DNA from: Protopterus annectens
Lineage: Eukaryota; Chordata; Ceratodontiformes; Protopteridae
Length of the DNA: 64,000 nucleotides
Reading direction: 5' to 3'
Assembly: GCF_019279795.1 (NCBI RefSeq)
Contig: NC_056750.1
Span: forward strand, 827,027,501-827,091,500
The notes beneath the pieces were generated by a model. It was not told where the DNA came from. It searched no databases and saw only the letters and a list, made by a program, of their open reading frames with translations. The position numbers were made by a program, and so were the translations under genes. This document shows, piece by piece, positions 1-11,860 of this stretch (positions are counted from its first letter, which is position 1; the number at the start of each line of letters is the position of its first letter).

Positions 1-930
1 TGGAAATCTTGGAAATAGAGTTTCTACAATCCATTGTCTGTGCCCCTACTCCCTGCTATGTCCATCCTGTTCTAAAAGAACCCTCCATGATCTTGGGTAG
101 CAATCAGTATCATGTCTCCAGTTTCTGTCCTGTTCTGCTCTAGCCTCTGATCTGCTCCTTCCCATCAATCTCACAGATATTTCTGGAAGCTTTATCAGGA
201 TTCATTCCAGTATCTTGACAAGCTTTGCATTGAACCTTGACTTGTCCCTTTCTTCCAGCTCATTCAGCTTTTCCAAGTCCTTTGCTAGAACCGTATTTCC
301 CAGCCTTCACTGCTACATTTATCTTTGTGTCATCAGTTAAAAGGATGATTCTGTTCTCTATTCCTGAAGATATGTCTGAGATAAATGCATTGAAGAGTAC
401 TTCACCAAGGATAGGCCCCTGCAGTGCTCCAGTAGCCACTTCCCTAATTAATGACATCAGCCATCTCTCCATAGCCCTTTCACTTTTCATATCTGTCTAC
501 TGTATGAAACCAAGATAAAAGCCTTGCTGATGTCCAGGTGTACTATGTCTATTGGTAGACCCCCCCCCCTGTAAAGTTCACCTGTACCTCAGTCAGAAAA
601 CTCAATCCAGTTTGATTGACAGCTGGTTCTGGCCTTGACTCCATGTCGATTGCTGTCTCGAAGATGACTGACTTCTGGAAATGGTACTGGCCTGTAGATG
701 CCTGGATTTTTCCTGCTCCCACACCTCTGTACAAGCTCATCTTATTTGTTATATTCTAGTCTTGTGCCTTTTCTCACTAGCTAGTGATAAATGGAATGCC
801 TCCATCATAGGGTCTGTAGTCTGCTAAAACGTTGTCCAGAATTCCGAGGTCTCTGGCAGGCATCCTATTTGGTCCTTGTGCTTTATCCTCCTTGGAATAT
901 AAATCCTCATGTTGTGTGGTAGATTTCTCA
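1..930 (-). mobile_element. Old CR1/L3-like LINE, reverse transcriptase part
   Basis: The minus strand at 260-490 encodes a decayed RT segment: GALQGPILGEVLFNAFISDI followed by LTDDTKI, which matches the family pattern GVPQGSVLGP-LFN-FI-D and FADDTK. The catalytic A of ADD has become T. Flanking codons to about 900 are too decayed to read. The vertebrate CR1/L3 group carries exactly this motif order. It probably belongs with the minus-strand pieces at 1863-2282 and 2528-2735, separated from them by later insertions. It is more diverged than the CR1 family that dominates the rest of the window. The left end runs off the window. Confidence 0.55.
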
Positions 931-1862
931 GGCCTTCACTCCAACAATCCTGGTCTATTGCTATCTAAGTTTGCAAATGACTATAAATTGAGAGTTGTTA
1001 TTTAATCTTCCACTGACTCACGATTACTTCTACATGGGTTAGACCTTATTAATAATAGGCAGAAGGTCAAGAGTCTAAAATTACATGTTAAAAATGTAGT
1101 ACGGATAATTTTGGTAAACAGAACTTTTTTTTCATATCATATAGGTAGGGGACATACCTGTCTAATCAGGCAAGAGAGGAACTCTAGTTCATAAATCTTT
1201 ATCTTTTGACCATCGTGTTTGTGCAATAGTCAAGAAACCCGTTTATCTGGCTTATCAAATTTACAAAGGCATCTTATATGCAAAGGAGTCTTGATGCCCC
1301 TTTACTTGTATTTCATTGGGCTCATTATTGAATATAATGCCTGCTTTGTCATGAATTTGTCTAAACATATCACTCATAGTGAGAAACCTAAGAAGTTACT
1401 AATTAAAAAGGTCATTGGTCTCAAATATCTTAATTATCAGGACAAGATGACAACCCTTTCTATATACTCCATTTCTTATAGACTCCTCTTTGTGCAACTA
1501 TGTCTAGCCTTTCAATGCATGAAAGATCCAGCCATGAAAGATCCAACCCCATTTGATCTTCTCTTACATCATAGAACAAGTGGTTCCTCAAATACCAAGT
1601 TAAAGAAGCCTTCATTATCAGATAAATAAAAGAAATTGTCAAGATAAATTCATATCCCATTGTATTCCCCCACCTGTGAAACAAACTTCTATTACATGTT
1701 AAGCAGACCATCACCCTTGCCATCTCCAGGGTAAGGGTAGCTAACTGGATGGGTAGCCTCAGACTCTCCCCCCCCCCCCGTTTGCTTGCATTATCATTAG
1801 TCTGGGCTGGGAATATTTGAATATCAGTTATTAACTAGGCTTGTAATGGTCTACAGATTTAT
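930..1862 (+). mobile_element. CR1 LINE fragment, 3' part of ORF2
   Basis: The plus strand near 960-1000 reads LSKFANDYKLRVV, equivalent to LTKFADDCKLG in the better copy at 39.5 kb. It continues at 1290-1630 as PLYLYFIGLIIEYNACF and then SIYSISYRLL and LCLAFQCMKDP, the C-terminal thumb region of the same CR1 family. It is 5'-truncated inside the RT domain and decayed. A weak match to the family 3' end (ctaggcttgtaatgg) lies near 1840. It sits inside the older minus-strand LINE, so it inserted later. Confidence 0.75.
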
Positions 1863-2282
1863 TACCCAGTACTTACCTAAGGGAAACCAGTCCCCTCCAA
1901 ACTTCCTTTTTTCTGTCCCAGGGGGTCCTACCACTCTCTGTGTGGCACCTTCTTTTTCCTTTCCTTTGTGAAATCCAAAGCAAAGTATTCATTGAGAGCA
2001 TCAACGTTTTTCTCAAATTCTGTAATATCCCTCCCTCATTTGCTCAGCTTAGTCAATTCTGTTCTTACCTTCCTTCTTTCTGCTATTTAGCTATAAAAGC
2101 TCTGGTCTCCCTTTTTGATCCATTCTACTAACGCCCTTTAAACTTTGACCTTTGCTGTCCTTACCAAATTTGCTTCCATTTTGCAAGCCTCTTTGTATTA
2201 TGCTTTCTCTTCCTCCTTTCCACCTCTTGTAGGCCAAATCTTTTGCTTTAATTGCTGGCCACACATTTCTATATAACCACAT
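1863..2282 (-). mobile_element. Old CR1/L3-like LINE, endonuclease-RT linker
   Basis: The minus strand encodes WLYRNVWPAIKAKDLAYKRW, then a basic stretch, then a segment readable as NVDALNEYFALDFTKE. Vertebrate CR1/L3 ORF2 has W-N-LL-KLK-Y-WK followed by KAEVLNAFFASVFT between endonuclease and RT, so order and orientation fit. Together with 1-930 and 2528-2735 it seems to be one element in pieces. Frames are broken and no catalytic motif lies in this part. Confidence 0.55.
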
Positions 2283-2527
2283 TGGCCTTTTTCGTGGTGG
2301 TGCTGAGGTAGCGTTGTCGCCTCACAGTAAGACATTGTCCTGTTCGATTCTCAGCTAAAGCATCTTCTGTGTGGAGACATGCGTGAATGGGCGTAGCTTC
2401 GTTGAAGGTTTTGCGTCAGGGCTGGCAACTTGGTACGTAAAAATCTACTGCCAATCATTAGCGGACCGGAGTTCCTCTGTGGCGACCCCTAACCGGCAAA
2501 AGCCGAAAGATACAACAACAACCTTTT
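2283..2527 (+). mobile_element. tRNA-headed SINE with RTE-like tail
   Basis: The head GTGGTGGTGCTGAGGTAGCG with a degenerate B box (TGTTCGATTCTC) is tRNA-like. The 3' domain GACCCCTAACCGGCAAAAG, then CCGAAAGATACAACAACAAC, is the tail type found on RTE-mobilised fish and lower-vertebrate SINEs. The last 100 bp match the minus-strand SINE at 29406-29753 (CACTGCCAATCATGAGCGGA type). CCTTTTT flanks both ends (short target duplication). It inserted into the old LINE. The central part looks shortened relative to the 29.4-kb copy. Confidence 0.7.
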
Positions 2528-2735
2528 TGCCTCTTTTTCAGACTCTTCTCCATAGCTGATATGACTTTATTCCTTAACCAGCCCTATAGCTTTACTGTTG
2601 TGATTTCTGCCCAGTCTTTTAACTCAACTTCTCTTACTCTGGCACAGCATATATCACTATTCTAAATTTCAACACCATAATTATGTCTGCTTGTTCCTAA
2701 CTTCCCACTAATATAAACCGTTGCATGATTACTGT
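2528..2735 (-). mobile_element. Old CR1/L3-like LINE, end of endonuclease
   Basis: Minus-strand codons give a decayed HNYGVEI motif near 2680, reminiscent of the SDH-motif end of the APE endonuclease, then a lysine-rich stretch (MEKSLKKRQK). The position, 5' of the linker at 1863-2282, is what one old LINE predicts. Weak on its own. Confidence 0.4.
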
Positions 2736-2996
2736 GGATCTATGTCACGTCGACTTTTCAGAAAGTCAAACTTCATATCAAAAATCGAACAAGACAAAAC
2801 AACAAAAATCTGCACCCCCACCCCCTACCTATTATATATATACCAACTCTGAGATCGTACCACAGTGGGGAAAAGTGTAAATTCCAACTGTACCAAAATC
2901 ACCATCCAAAAGCTTTGACTTTTCTGAAAGTTGATCAAATAGTCTTGACCAAATGAAGTTCAGCTTTCTGAAAAGTTGTTGTTCTGAATGAGATCC
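2736..2996. mobile_element. Hairpin MITE, core orientation minus
   Basis: The ends are GGATCTATGTCA (left) and, reversed, GGATCTCATTCAG (right). The flanks gattactg and agttactg suggest a decayed 8-bp target duplication. Each arm is self-complementary (CTTTTCAGAAAG words). The core, read on minus, is ATCTCAGAGTTGGTATATAT followed by a G run. This core recurs at 15.9, 19.1, 21.1 and 41.9 kb. No coding capacity; a non-autonomous DNA transposon is the simplest explanation. Confidence 0.6.
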
Positions 2997-3040
2997 AGTT
3001 ACTGCTGGGTGCTGAATGGGTTATTTGACTATTTACAAAT

Positions 3041-3228
3041 AAGCCAAAACAGAGGTTACTCATGGGAAAAAAACACTAAGCCGAAACAGAGGTTACTCAT
3101 GGGAAGAAACCACTAAGCCGAAACAGAGGTTACTCATGGGAAGAAACCACTAAGCCAAAACAGAGGTTACTCATGGGAAGAAACCACTAAACCAAAACAG
3201 AGATTACTCATGGGAAGAAAGCACTAGC
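3041..3228. repeat. Tandem repeat, 39-bp unit, about 5 copies
   Basis: Five units containing CAGAGGTTACTCATGGGAAG and ending CACTAAGCC follow one another with few changes. Units are directly adjacent with no unique spacers, so this is a minisatellite, not a CRISPR array. Confidence 0.9.
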
Positions 3229-4364
3229 AGGGATTAGAGGAGATTTCCCTCTGGAAGGAGGAGTTGATAGTTCCCTCACTAGGACAAGCAACTGCTATGT
3301 ACATTATGTGGAGCTCAGCGACTACATTCAAAATTTGGAAAAAGACAAGTCAGTAAAGTCTTAAAGTGGTGCAAGACCTGAACTTAACAATCGTTACACA
3401 CCCCCTGCTTAAGTTGTTGTGTCTAGTGCTGGGCTGCCAAATCTGCCAGTACTAACCAGTAAATGACAGTGGCAGTACTGTTGTAGGAAGGAATAACATG
3501 TCCCTTCCTCGTACAAACTTAGGAAGCAGCTAGAATTATAAGATGTGTTTGCCAGAAGTTTTTTTTTTTTTTTTTTTTTTTTTTTTGTAAGGGTATAAAC
3601 TCTGCAACTAAAATGTGTGTCACTATTCAATGACTTCAGTCCTCCTTGATTTGTCAGTCATGGACTTTATGATCAACAGACCAAAAATGTGAGGAAAAAT
3701 CTGGACATTCTGGGAAAATCTGAACTGTTGAGAACCATGAAAGGTGAGTGTAAACATAATGGAAAGCATTTCACTGCCTGTCTAACAGCACATCCCCTAG
3801 TTGCTTTACTGCTTTGAAAGCCATAAAAACACTTAGCATTTTTTTATTTTTTTCTGTAACTAATAGTACGTGAAGCAGATAAACCTCCATGCACTATAAA
3901 GAATTTTGTTTGGGTCTCGGATCGTAACTCTGTTATCTGCTCTTGACATGGATGCTAATAAATTCTCCTTGAGAGCTTCACATCTTTCTTTCTTAGCATC
4001 CATGTCTTGAACACGTAATAAACAGGTTATAATTAGTCACTGATCATAATCCTCTGTATTCCATGAAACAACAATAAAATCTGCATGGGAGGGATGGAAT
4101 AATAGCAGAGGATGGAAGACTTCTATAGCTTATGCAGACCATAGGGGGAATCAGATGCCAGAATTTTACTCTTGTGGTAGAAGGTGAAATTTGCAGTGCT
4201 ATGAGTTATATGCCAGATATGAGATTGCATTGTGAGTTTCCATTATCTGTTGTTTTCCTGTTCATTTTTTTTAATTCTGTTGACCTACTCATGTTTGCCC
4301 TTGTTTGAGAGGAGCTGCCCAGTTGAGACTTACTGACTGGACTTGATCCATCCACAAGAGGAAA
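3229..4364. other. Unassigned sequence with a T28 tract
   Basis: No coding signal or element was recognised. A run of T lies at 3559-3586. The block 4162-4280 resembles 5610-5725, on the other side of the L2-like LINE. Confidence 0.4.
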
Positions 4365-5608
4365 TGCTTAATGTATTTATTTATGTATTTATTTTACATT
4401 TGTTAACCAGGAAAGTCTGACTGGATACAGGTCCATTTTCAGTGGAGGCCTGGGGAGAAAAGCTCCAGACATACATAACATGTATACATACAGTGAAATA
4501 TTACAAAATGGACATTTGTTCAACAATATATATACACGTTCAATATTTTCTAGAATACACACAGGAATTAGTTGGAAATTATTAACTGTTAGGAAATAGT
4601 TGGAAATTACTAACTGATAAGGGAAATCACATACATTTATAGTGGTTCACACACATGGTTGAGTCAAGATATCATCCTTACTTTAATACTTTCCAGGAGG
4701 TGAGAGACATATACTCAGAATTCTAAACAGTTAGAGAATCAGAGTTTCATTCCTGTAATAAGGTTATCATTTATAGTTGATGTTTGAGTGGGGGTTAGTC
4801 AGGGTTTGCGCAGGGACAAAGCCAATGCATTTTTAGGTGTTTTTTAAGAGCTATTTTGAATTGGGTTAAGGAGGGAACTGTAGTAAGTTCTGCAGGAAGT
4901 AAGTTCCAGGTTTTACCAACAGAGCTGGAAAATAATGATCCACCAGCTGAATTGTTGGATTTAACAGTTTGTACTAGTGTTCTGTTGGAAGAGCTGAGTG
5001 TTTTTAGGTTACTGTAGGGAGTGATAATATTTTTCAGTATGGGTGTACTGTCTGGTTGGTAGAGAACTTTGTGAACAACTATTAGTTGGTTATATTGAAG
5101 TTGGTAGGATAGTTCTAGCCAGTCTAGCGATTTAAGGTTTTGACAGTGATGGGTTCTATAAGCTGATCCTGTGGCAAATCTGGCAATATTATTGTTGCAG
5201 CTAGTAAGTTTATTGCGGTCTGATTTGCTTAGGTTTGCGAAGATGGGTGAGGCATAAAGAAGGGTTGATAGCAAATGTGTACGGGCAGTCACAATCCTAG
5301 CAGATGGGGTTAGGAATTGTTTAATCGTGTATAAAGAGCCTAGTTTCTTATTAACTGTTCTGGGGAAAGTATTAAACTACTAGCAGTAATCATTGACAAC
5401 AACCTTAAGTTTGATGCTCATGTCGACAAAACTATTAAAACAGTTAATTGTTAGATGTTATGGTGAGAGATGGTAAGGGGACCTTGCGAGTGGGGGTGAA
5501 GAGTAACAGCTTGGTTTTATTTGGGTTTAATAGTAGATGGCGACCAGTGAGCCAGTTCTCTACTTGGCAGAATTTTTAAAGTTTGGAACTGTTTTAGCAT
5601 TTTTTTCT
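4365..5608 (-). mobile_element. L2-like LINE, 5'-truncated, 3' half of ORF2 and 3' UTR
   Basis: The minus strand encodes, in order, WLTGRHLLLNPNKTKLLLF (5580-5455), an inverted middle segment (see 5366-5453), then VNKKLGSLYTIKQF and an open frame at 4795-5292 with YASPIFANLSKSDRNKL and WNLLPAELTTVPSLTQFKIA. This is the RT thumb and C-terminal domain of the L2 type. The 3' UTR ends near 4365 with GGAAAGTCTGACTGGATACA-type sequence read in reverse and a (TAAA)n-like tail. The same tail is on the SINE at 12355-12612. The C-terminal part is in good shape, so this copy is not very old. Confidence 0.75.
5366..5453 (+). other. Micro-inversion inside the L2-like LINE
   Basis: The plus strand reads LAVIIDNNLKFDAHVDKTIKTVN, shown here as LAVIIDNNLKFD then AHVDKTIKTVN, the conserved L2 segment between LLLF and KKLGSLY. 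Sequence on both sides encodes the same LINE on minus, so only this block of about 85 bp is flipped. The word aacagttaat occurs at both joins in opposite orientation. Confidence 0.65.
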
Positions 5609-6200
5609 CTTGTGAGAGAAGGGAAATTTGCAATCATTTGAGCTAATGTTTGCTGGAAGTAAGCTCACATTGTGAGTTTTTATCTCTTGTTTTTTTGCCT
5701 GTGCATTGATTTACATTCTGTTCTATCACTCACCTTTATCTTTCCTGGATTGAGGTTTCTCTGGAGCTGTATAGCACCCCTTGGGTGTTTTTCCTTAATC
5801 CCCCCTTCCAAGTAATTTAACAAATAGTTTGTTTCTGCTATTGACTGGTGTGATCACTTGAACGTTCAGCTTTTATTTATCCTTAGTTGCCCTCTGACCA
5901 GTTGTACATTTTTAGCACTTATTGTTGCTGTACCTTTTGTTTTACTCTCTCACTCTCATTGCTATCAAAGTACTTGTAAGCTTGTTATTTATTTTTATAG
6001 CACTGCCATTACCGTGACACTGGTTATTGTGATGTAATCATTTAAGCTCTTGTGCTGCTTAGATAAACATCATGTAGGCTTGTCATTTACTACTGCTGTT
6101 GCAGCACATTGCTCTTACAGTTAAAATGATGGTTCTTAGTGACTATTGACTAATCTTCAAATGATACAGTGATGTACTTATCCTTAGAAAGTATAGACTT
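5609..6200. other. Unassigned; may be 5' UTR of the following CR1
   Basis: No reading frame. It lies directly upstream of CR1 ORF1-like sequence on plus. 5610-5725 resembles 4162-4280, so a repeated 5' UTR unit split by the L2 insertion is possible but unproven. Confidence 0.3.
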
Positions 6201-7900
6201 ACCTGGATGAAATGGATGACCAACAGACATGTAACCCTTCTATTACCAGCTTCGCAGTGTTTGATGGCAGAGTGTAATAATGGACATATGCTCACAAACA
6301 ATGAACTACTGCATGACATTTATGATGCAATCTGTGAGTGATGTAAGTATCTTTACAACATGGAGATTACCCTCTCACCGATGAAGATGGCCTATGAACA
6401 GCACATACTACTACACACGTCTGCACAAACATACAGAACCAACATATGCTGAGGCTGTCAAAAAATCACTTCCCAAGCCTTTTAGAACTAGGGAAGATAA
6501 GTCATCAGCAAAGATCTACAAATATAACACCATCACCCTCATACAATGTAAAGACCCACCAGCTGCTGATAGTAAATTAAATGCCTTATTTAATGGTAAC
6601 TTCATTGTCAGGCACACTGACTCTCTTTGTATGAGGATGGACAAGGATAAGGTGACAGTTGTCTCTCTGGGGCAAGGATTCATGATTTTACAAGGGATCT
6701 TCCAGTCCTTACAATGGGAAGATATGATCTTGTGTTTGCCCACGTGGGAGTGAATGACTTTGCATGTTCAGTTCTGGGAGACATCTAGAAAAACATAATG
6801 ACTCTCACTATACACATCATATCCAGGCAAGACATTGATCCTGAGTGGAACAATAGTTACACAATAAGAATGGTATCTCCATACAGAGAAAAAAAATTAA
6901 TAGGCTTTAATGATTGGCTAAGTAGTTTCTATCATTCTAAAGGGATAGTGTATGTCTCACCATGGCATGAAATGGTTGGAAGCCCAACTTGCTTTGCTTG
7001 AGATGGCCTGTACTTGTCATTTCAGGACTTCTGCATTCTGGTTAAAGAATGATAATGCGCCCATAGAGCCTTTTTAGCCAGAATCGAGGTAGACAATATT
7101 CCATCTTAGCTGACAATAATGCAATACCCAATCCCAGTTCAATTTCAAATCTAAACTGGATTAACATTCTTCCACTCAATGGCATAGATCTTAACAATAA
7201 ATTACCTGACCTTGAGGGTCTCCTGCACCTTGATTACATCCATGTCTGTGTAGTAATTAAAATCTGGTCTAAATGTAAAGGTAGCACTCCCTCTATACCT
7301 GTGTTCTTTACTTATCATATATTCAGACCTGAGTGAAACTGCAGGGGTATATAAATATTAGTTAATGATACATCTAGCCAGGGACCTACAAACTGAGTAC
7401 CAACTTAGCCTGTAAAAATCAAATTACCAACTTATAGCCTGCTATAGGATACCCTCTGTGTCTCCAGATGATAACAGCAAATCCCTAAAAGTACTCAAGG
7501 ATCTGACTGTTACTAAAAACTCTCTCTTATATTTGATGATTTAACTACATTTTAATTAATTGCAACAAATATACCTCAGAAGTTGTGCATATCCAGAGAT
7601 TTTTATGCTAAGTAAGCCAAAGCCTCTGTGGAAAAGATATTCAATATGCTAACCAGATGTCAAACTATTCTATACCTGATACTAATTTAAAATAAACCTA
7701 TGTGTATTACCCCTTCTGGTTAAGTCTGAGCACAAACTTGCAACCTTGTCTGTCAAAATCACTAAAAACACTGTACCAAATTATTCAAGGTCTTCAAATG
7801 GACAAACCTCACTACAATTTATAAAGACTTACTAAATTTCACTTGTAGCCTCACTAGTCCCAGTTATAAGACAGATGCTTATCTATACCAATGAGTGCAG
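6200..7900 (+). mobile_element. Old CR1 copy, ORF1 esterase and endonuclease region
   Basis: Frames at 6394-7060 give PTYAEAVKKSLPKP, FNGNFIVRHTDSL, then HVGVNDF and FNDWLSSFYHSKGI, ending in DGLYLS. These match the ORF1 of the 36.6-kb copy (VIGDSIVRHTD, HAGVNDL, FNNWLKFWCHSKGI, DGFHLSPLG), an SGNH/GDSL-hydrolase fold. Downstream, 7140-7600 holds decayed endonuclease codons (ARDLQTEYQL, IACYRIPS). In the GDS motif the serine position reads as N. Several frame breaks; no RT domain follows. Confidence 0.7.
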
Positions 7901-7904
7901 TTTC

Positions 7905-8900
7905 TATATTTATTTATTAGTGTACTGGGATTGTCCAATTAGGCATAAGTTATCCCTTTTCAGTGGAAGCCCAGGGAGAAATGCTTGAAGTATAAATAAA
8001 TGTAAAAAAGGTACCAAAATGTTTTTATTTATTTATTATTTATTTGCCTTCCTGACTAAGAAAGTGCAACTGTGCAGAGCCCATTTTCAGCTGAGATCCG
8101 GGGAAAAAAACTCCATCACAGGTCATTTATATTAACAAGTACATTTCAAACAGCTCTCAGAAAAACAACGGTTACATTTCTCATGGAAAAAATAAACATA
8201 ATTACAAGACAGGTATATACAGTAAAGTATTTGCATAAACAACTGTAAGTCTATACAGTTGTTCCAGCTATAAAATCTTGCAGGAAGTAAATGGATCAAT
8301 AATTTGATACTGCAGAAGGGAAAACATTGTTGTAAAGAAGTTTAGTGTTCTTACATTTCAGTAAATAAAGGTGTGCAAGGAGTTCAAGGTATGTTATGAA
8401 GTTAGTTATAAAATTATGTAAGAAGGGAGATTTTAGTATTGCATAGGTTTGTAAAGAGTTCAAGAGATATAATGAAGTAAGTTATAAAATTATGTAGGAG
8501 GGGAGGGGAGATAGTAGTAGTAGTGCACAGGAGGACAGTGGTAATTGCATGTAACTGAGAGAGCAGGTATATAATTGGTTCTATTTAGGCTGCCTGTTCC
8601 AAACTGTTGTTTCTAGAAGGTTTATAACAGGTAAACAGAGATGCATGAGAGGGGAAGAGCGGTGGATGGAGGCAGTCAGAAAAAGAGCAAGATGAGAAGT
8701 GTTATTCAAGAGGGGGTGAAAAGGCATGTGTTAATTCAGTTGTAAAAGGAAAAGTTGTTAAGGAGGTAATGCTTCAAGTAGAGAAAGACAAAAATTTAGT
8801 GATGTGTGATGATATCGGCAAGTGCCAGCATAGCCAGCTAGAGTTTTGTAAAGAATGATATATCCTTTGAATAACAAACTATTTATATAAGATGCTTGTG
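7905..8900 (-). mobile_element. L2-like LINE 3' UTR with two A-rich ends
   Basis: Two reversed tails lie here: TTTATTTATTAG at 7909 and ATTTATTTATTATTTATTTG at 8023. Each is followed by the ttttcagtggaagcccaggg-type block seen at 4440 and 12270. The sequence to about 8480 shares aatcttgcaggaagtaaat with the L2-like 3' region. Beyond that it is weakly assignable. The two tails suggest a short second copy nested at the end of a longer one. Confidence 0.5.
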
Positions 8901-9699
8901 TTGCATATGCATTAGAACTGTATGTCATTTGTATATCAAACTGATTTGTACAGGTGCTTGTGCTGAAAATATATTTGTGAGGTTTGTATTAAAATGTATC
9001 AGCACTGCACCCTGCTGAAATGAAAAGAAATATACATGTATTATTGTAACTAAATTAAATGTATACGTTTTAACAGTGGATATTGGGACAACAACGGTTA
9101 ATCAGCTAGCTTGCTTTTAAAAAAATAAGGAAAATGTAAGTGAGCTGTTAAACCATTAAAACGGTACCCCAAAGTGCTGAATAGGACTGGATACAGTGGG
9201 TCTGGCAAAAGCCTTTGTTCATTAGCTCACTAGAGGGGAAGCTTCAGGCACTGTCATAAACATTTAGATGTGTATTGTTGATATCTATGCTAAATTCCTG
9301 TCTCAGCTTTAAAATGGAATACTGTAAGAACCTAGAGTCAGGTGGCCAGATGAGGTCATTCTGCCAGCCCTTTTAGAAATTATATTTTAGATATTGCATA
9401 GAGAAATAGTAGAGTATTGAGTATTCTGTTTGGAAGCTTGACAGAAAGACTGCTCACATATTTCATCTTGCCTTGCCCAAGTAAGTTATTAGGGAACAGT
9501 AAATTCTTCTAGATTTGGTCAGGAATATAGTGAATCTTATTGTTTTTCTTTATATGTATGAGCCTGCCATCAATGTTGTTTTCAATGTTTTCTGTGATTT
9601 ACTGTAAATATATATTCAATATTTTCATGTTCTTTTATTATTTATAATTAAATATATTTAAAACTTCTATTGTGGCTGGTCCTTATAGAAAGTATCTAA
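8901..9699. other. Unassigned AT-rich sequence
   Basis: No reading frame or family signal was recognised. Confidence 0.35.
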
Positions 9700-9935
9700 C
9701 ATTTGAGAGTACTTATATTTATTTGGTGACACTGTGTGGGCCACTCCAGAAGGCTTAGCTGTCTTGGTCAATTATGATCATTTGTATTAATATTAACTTC
9801 ACACAGTATAATTGGATACCCTTTGTAAGAGCCTTATAGCAACTGACTGGTGGCAGTGAATCTGTCTTATAGTCTGGGCAGAAGGGGATATAGCTAGTAA
9901 ACCTGTGCCAGCCTTTCCCAGGTGTGTGTGTGTCT

Positions 9936-10011
<76 letters not shown>

Positions 10012-10385
10012 AAATTAAATCTTAGAGTGTGCCTGTTTCGGCTACTTGGGGTAGGGAAACGATGCACTGGGTTTACAGAGGGGCTGCTGGAGGACTTGGC
10101 TTGGACACTCAGCCCTAACCCTACAGCAATACCAGTGGGGAGTCTTATTGGGGACCTGGAAGGAGACGGATATAGAGAAATACAGACCCTGGGCTGAGTG
10201 TGTTCCCTGTGTGCTCTTAAGGGAAATTGTGTTTGATGCAGAGAAATCTGCATCTGGAAATACTGAGTGTATCCATTTGTATTCCAAGTGCACGTCCCCC
10301 TCCAATGTCAATGGAGAGGATTCAGGCTCCTTGATCACTGGCCACCATGGGGATGGCACATATTAGTGGCAGTGGTGGGCATCAC
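9700..10385. repeat. Dispersed repeat shared with 47140-47600, carrying (TG)n
   Basis: The block ttggtgacactgt, then cactcca and gtcttggtca, ahead of a (TG)n tract matches 47160-47380 in the same order. The region after the tract, with CCATGGGGATGG, may correspond to 47500-47600. Since 47.1-48.3 kb carries a Harbinger-like Myb C-terminus, this may be a decayed Harbinger segment. Confidence 0.45.
9922..10010. repeat. (TG)n microsatellite
   Basis: About 89 bp of TG with two C interruptions near the 5' end. All long open frames across it are artefacts of the repeat. Confidence 0.98.
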
Positions 10386-10389
10386 AATA

Positions 10390-11828
10390 AGCAATAAGAA
10401 GTTTGCGGTTTCACTAGAAGCCTCAACCTGGTGATGAACATGAATATGGCCGGGACTGGACAAGGTATTTTTGAGCTGTATTTTACAGCTTTGGAGTTTG
10501 TTAATCATGTTTAGTTATGTAAGGATGGTGTTCCAGATTTTGGAGATGTAACAGAAGTATAGTGAGTCTCCTAATGAATTAGTTGTTAACTGAGTAATTT
10601 TATAGAATGAATGCAAACACAGTAAATTGTAAACAGAATTTAAAAAAAAAAACAGTACATATCAATAGATACAAAAATTGTGTACCTCATGAATAAAATT
10701 TAAAATATGAGTACAGTAATGGTTCAAAATAAAAAAGCCAAAGCAGGAAAATAGAAAGTGATTTGTGAGGGCAAGTTTTTAAAATGTTTGCAACAGAAAC
10801 TAGGTAAAAAGACAAGTTTGTGAGGCAGTGAAAAAGGAATATGTAGAAGTACCAGCACAAAAAGTGGTTGGGTCATGCACTGGATGTCGTAGAGACTGAA
10901 ACAGATGATTAGTAGATGAGCTGAGTGAGAGGAAGGGTATAGAAGGCTTTGTAAGAGAGTCTGTAAGGTGCCATTGTGTGATTTGTGGCTGGGTAGATGG
11001 GGTACTGAAAGGATGTGAAATGAAAGGGGATAAAAGAATATGGTACAGAAGCATCAAGTTAGGGAACTAGCAGATGTTGAAGGGGCATAGCTGGGTGTAA
11101 TAAAAGTAAGAAATGGGTTTGAGGAGAAGAGTAGGCGGTAGTAAGGAAAAGGAAGAGAAAAAGAAAAGGTTTCTAGTGAAAGGATGATAGAGCTACATGC
11201 TCTAGATATAATATATCATTGGAGTGTCTTTAGATAAGGTGAGGGATAGCATAGCTTAGGTTACATTGTGTGCATAGTTAAGCATTTGTCTAGCCAGGAG
11301 CTGAGGAGCAACTCAACCATGTGTTGATTAGGTGTTGTTTTATTTGTGACTTGAAATATTTCACCTGAGGAATTTGTTTAAGGCCAAGGGGTGGAGCTCC
11401 TGATTTTAGAGATACAGGAAGAGGAATAGAAAGAATCACCAGCAGCGTTGTTTGATTTAGTTAGAAGCTTTTTTTATCTACTGAATGAAGTGACCTATTT
11501 GGTGGATAGTAGTTAGGCTAGGTATACAAGGTCATGTGTGGTAAGTAGGTGAGACAGAGGCAGAGACTCAGGCAGCTCTAGTCAGAGTAGTTGCTTTAGT
11601 GCTACACACTGGTGAGATTTGTACGTCACCTTAGCAGCATATGTGGCTACTTTGTTGTAGCCTTGTTGAAGGAGACTGAGCTGGGTTTTCTAAAGATTAA
11701 TAAGAACAGGGGCTGCACTGAGTAGCGATAGAAAGAGGAATGTTGAAGCGATCTATTTTATAGCACTGTGTGATAGATAAGGTTTTATCTAGTAGAGGGT
11801 GCCAATTTTTGAGAAGGTTTATTATTAC

Positions 11829-11860
<32 letters not shown>

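Noticed and set aside
3041-3228. Possible CRISPR-like array
   Set aside because: Units are contiguous without unique spacers and the context is a vertebrate repeat landscape.
9894-10253. Open frames with long HTHTHT or CVCVCV runs here and at 21.7, 47.4, 48.7, 53.7 and 59.9 kb
   Set aside because: They are translations of (TG)n/(CA)n tracts on both strands, not genes.
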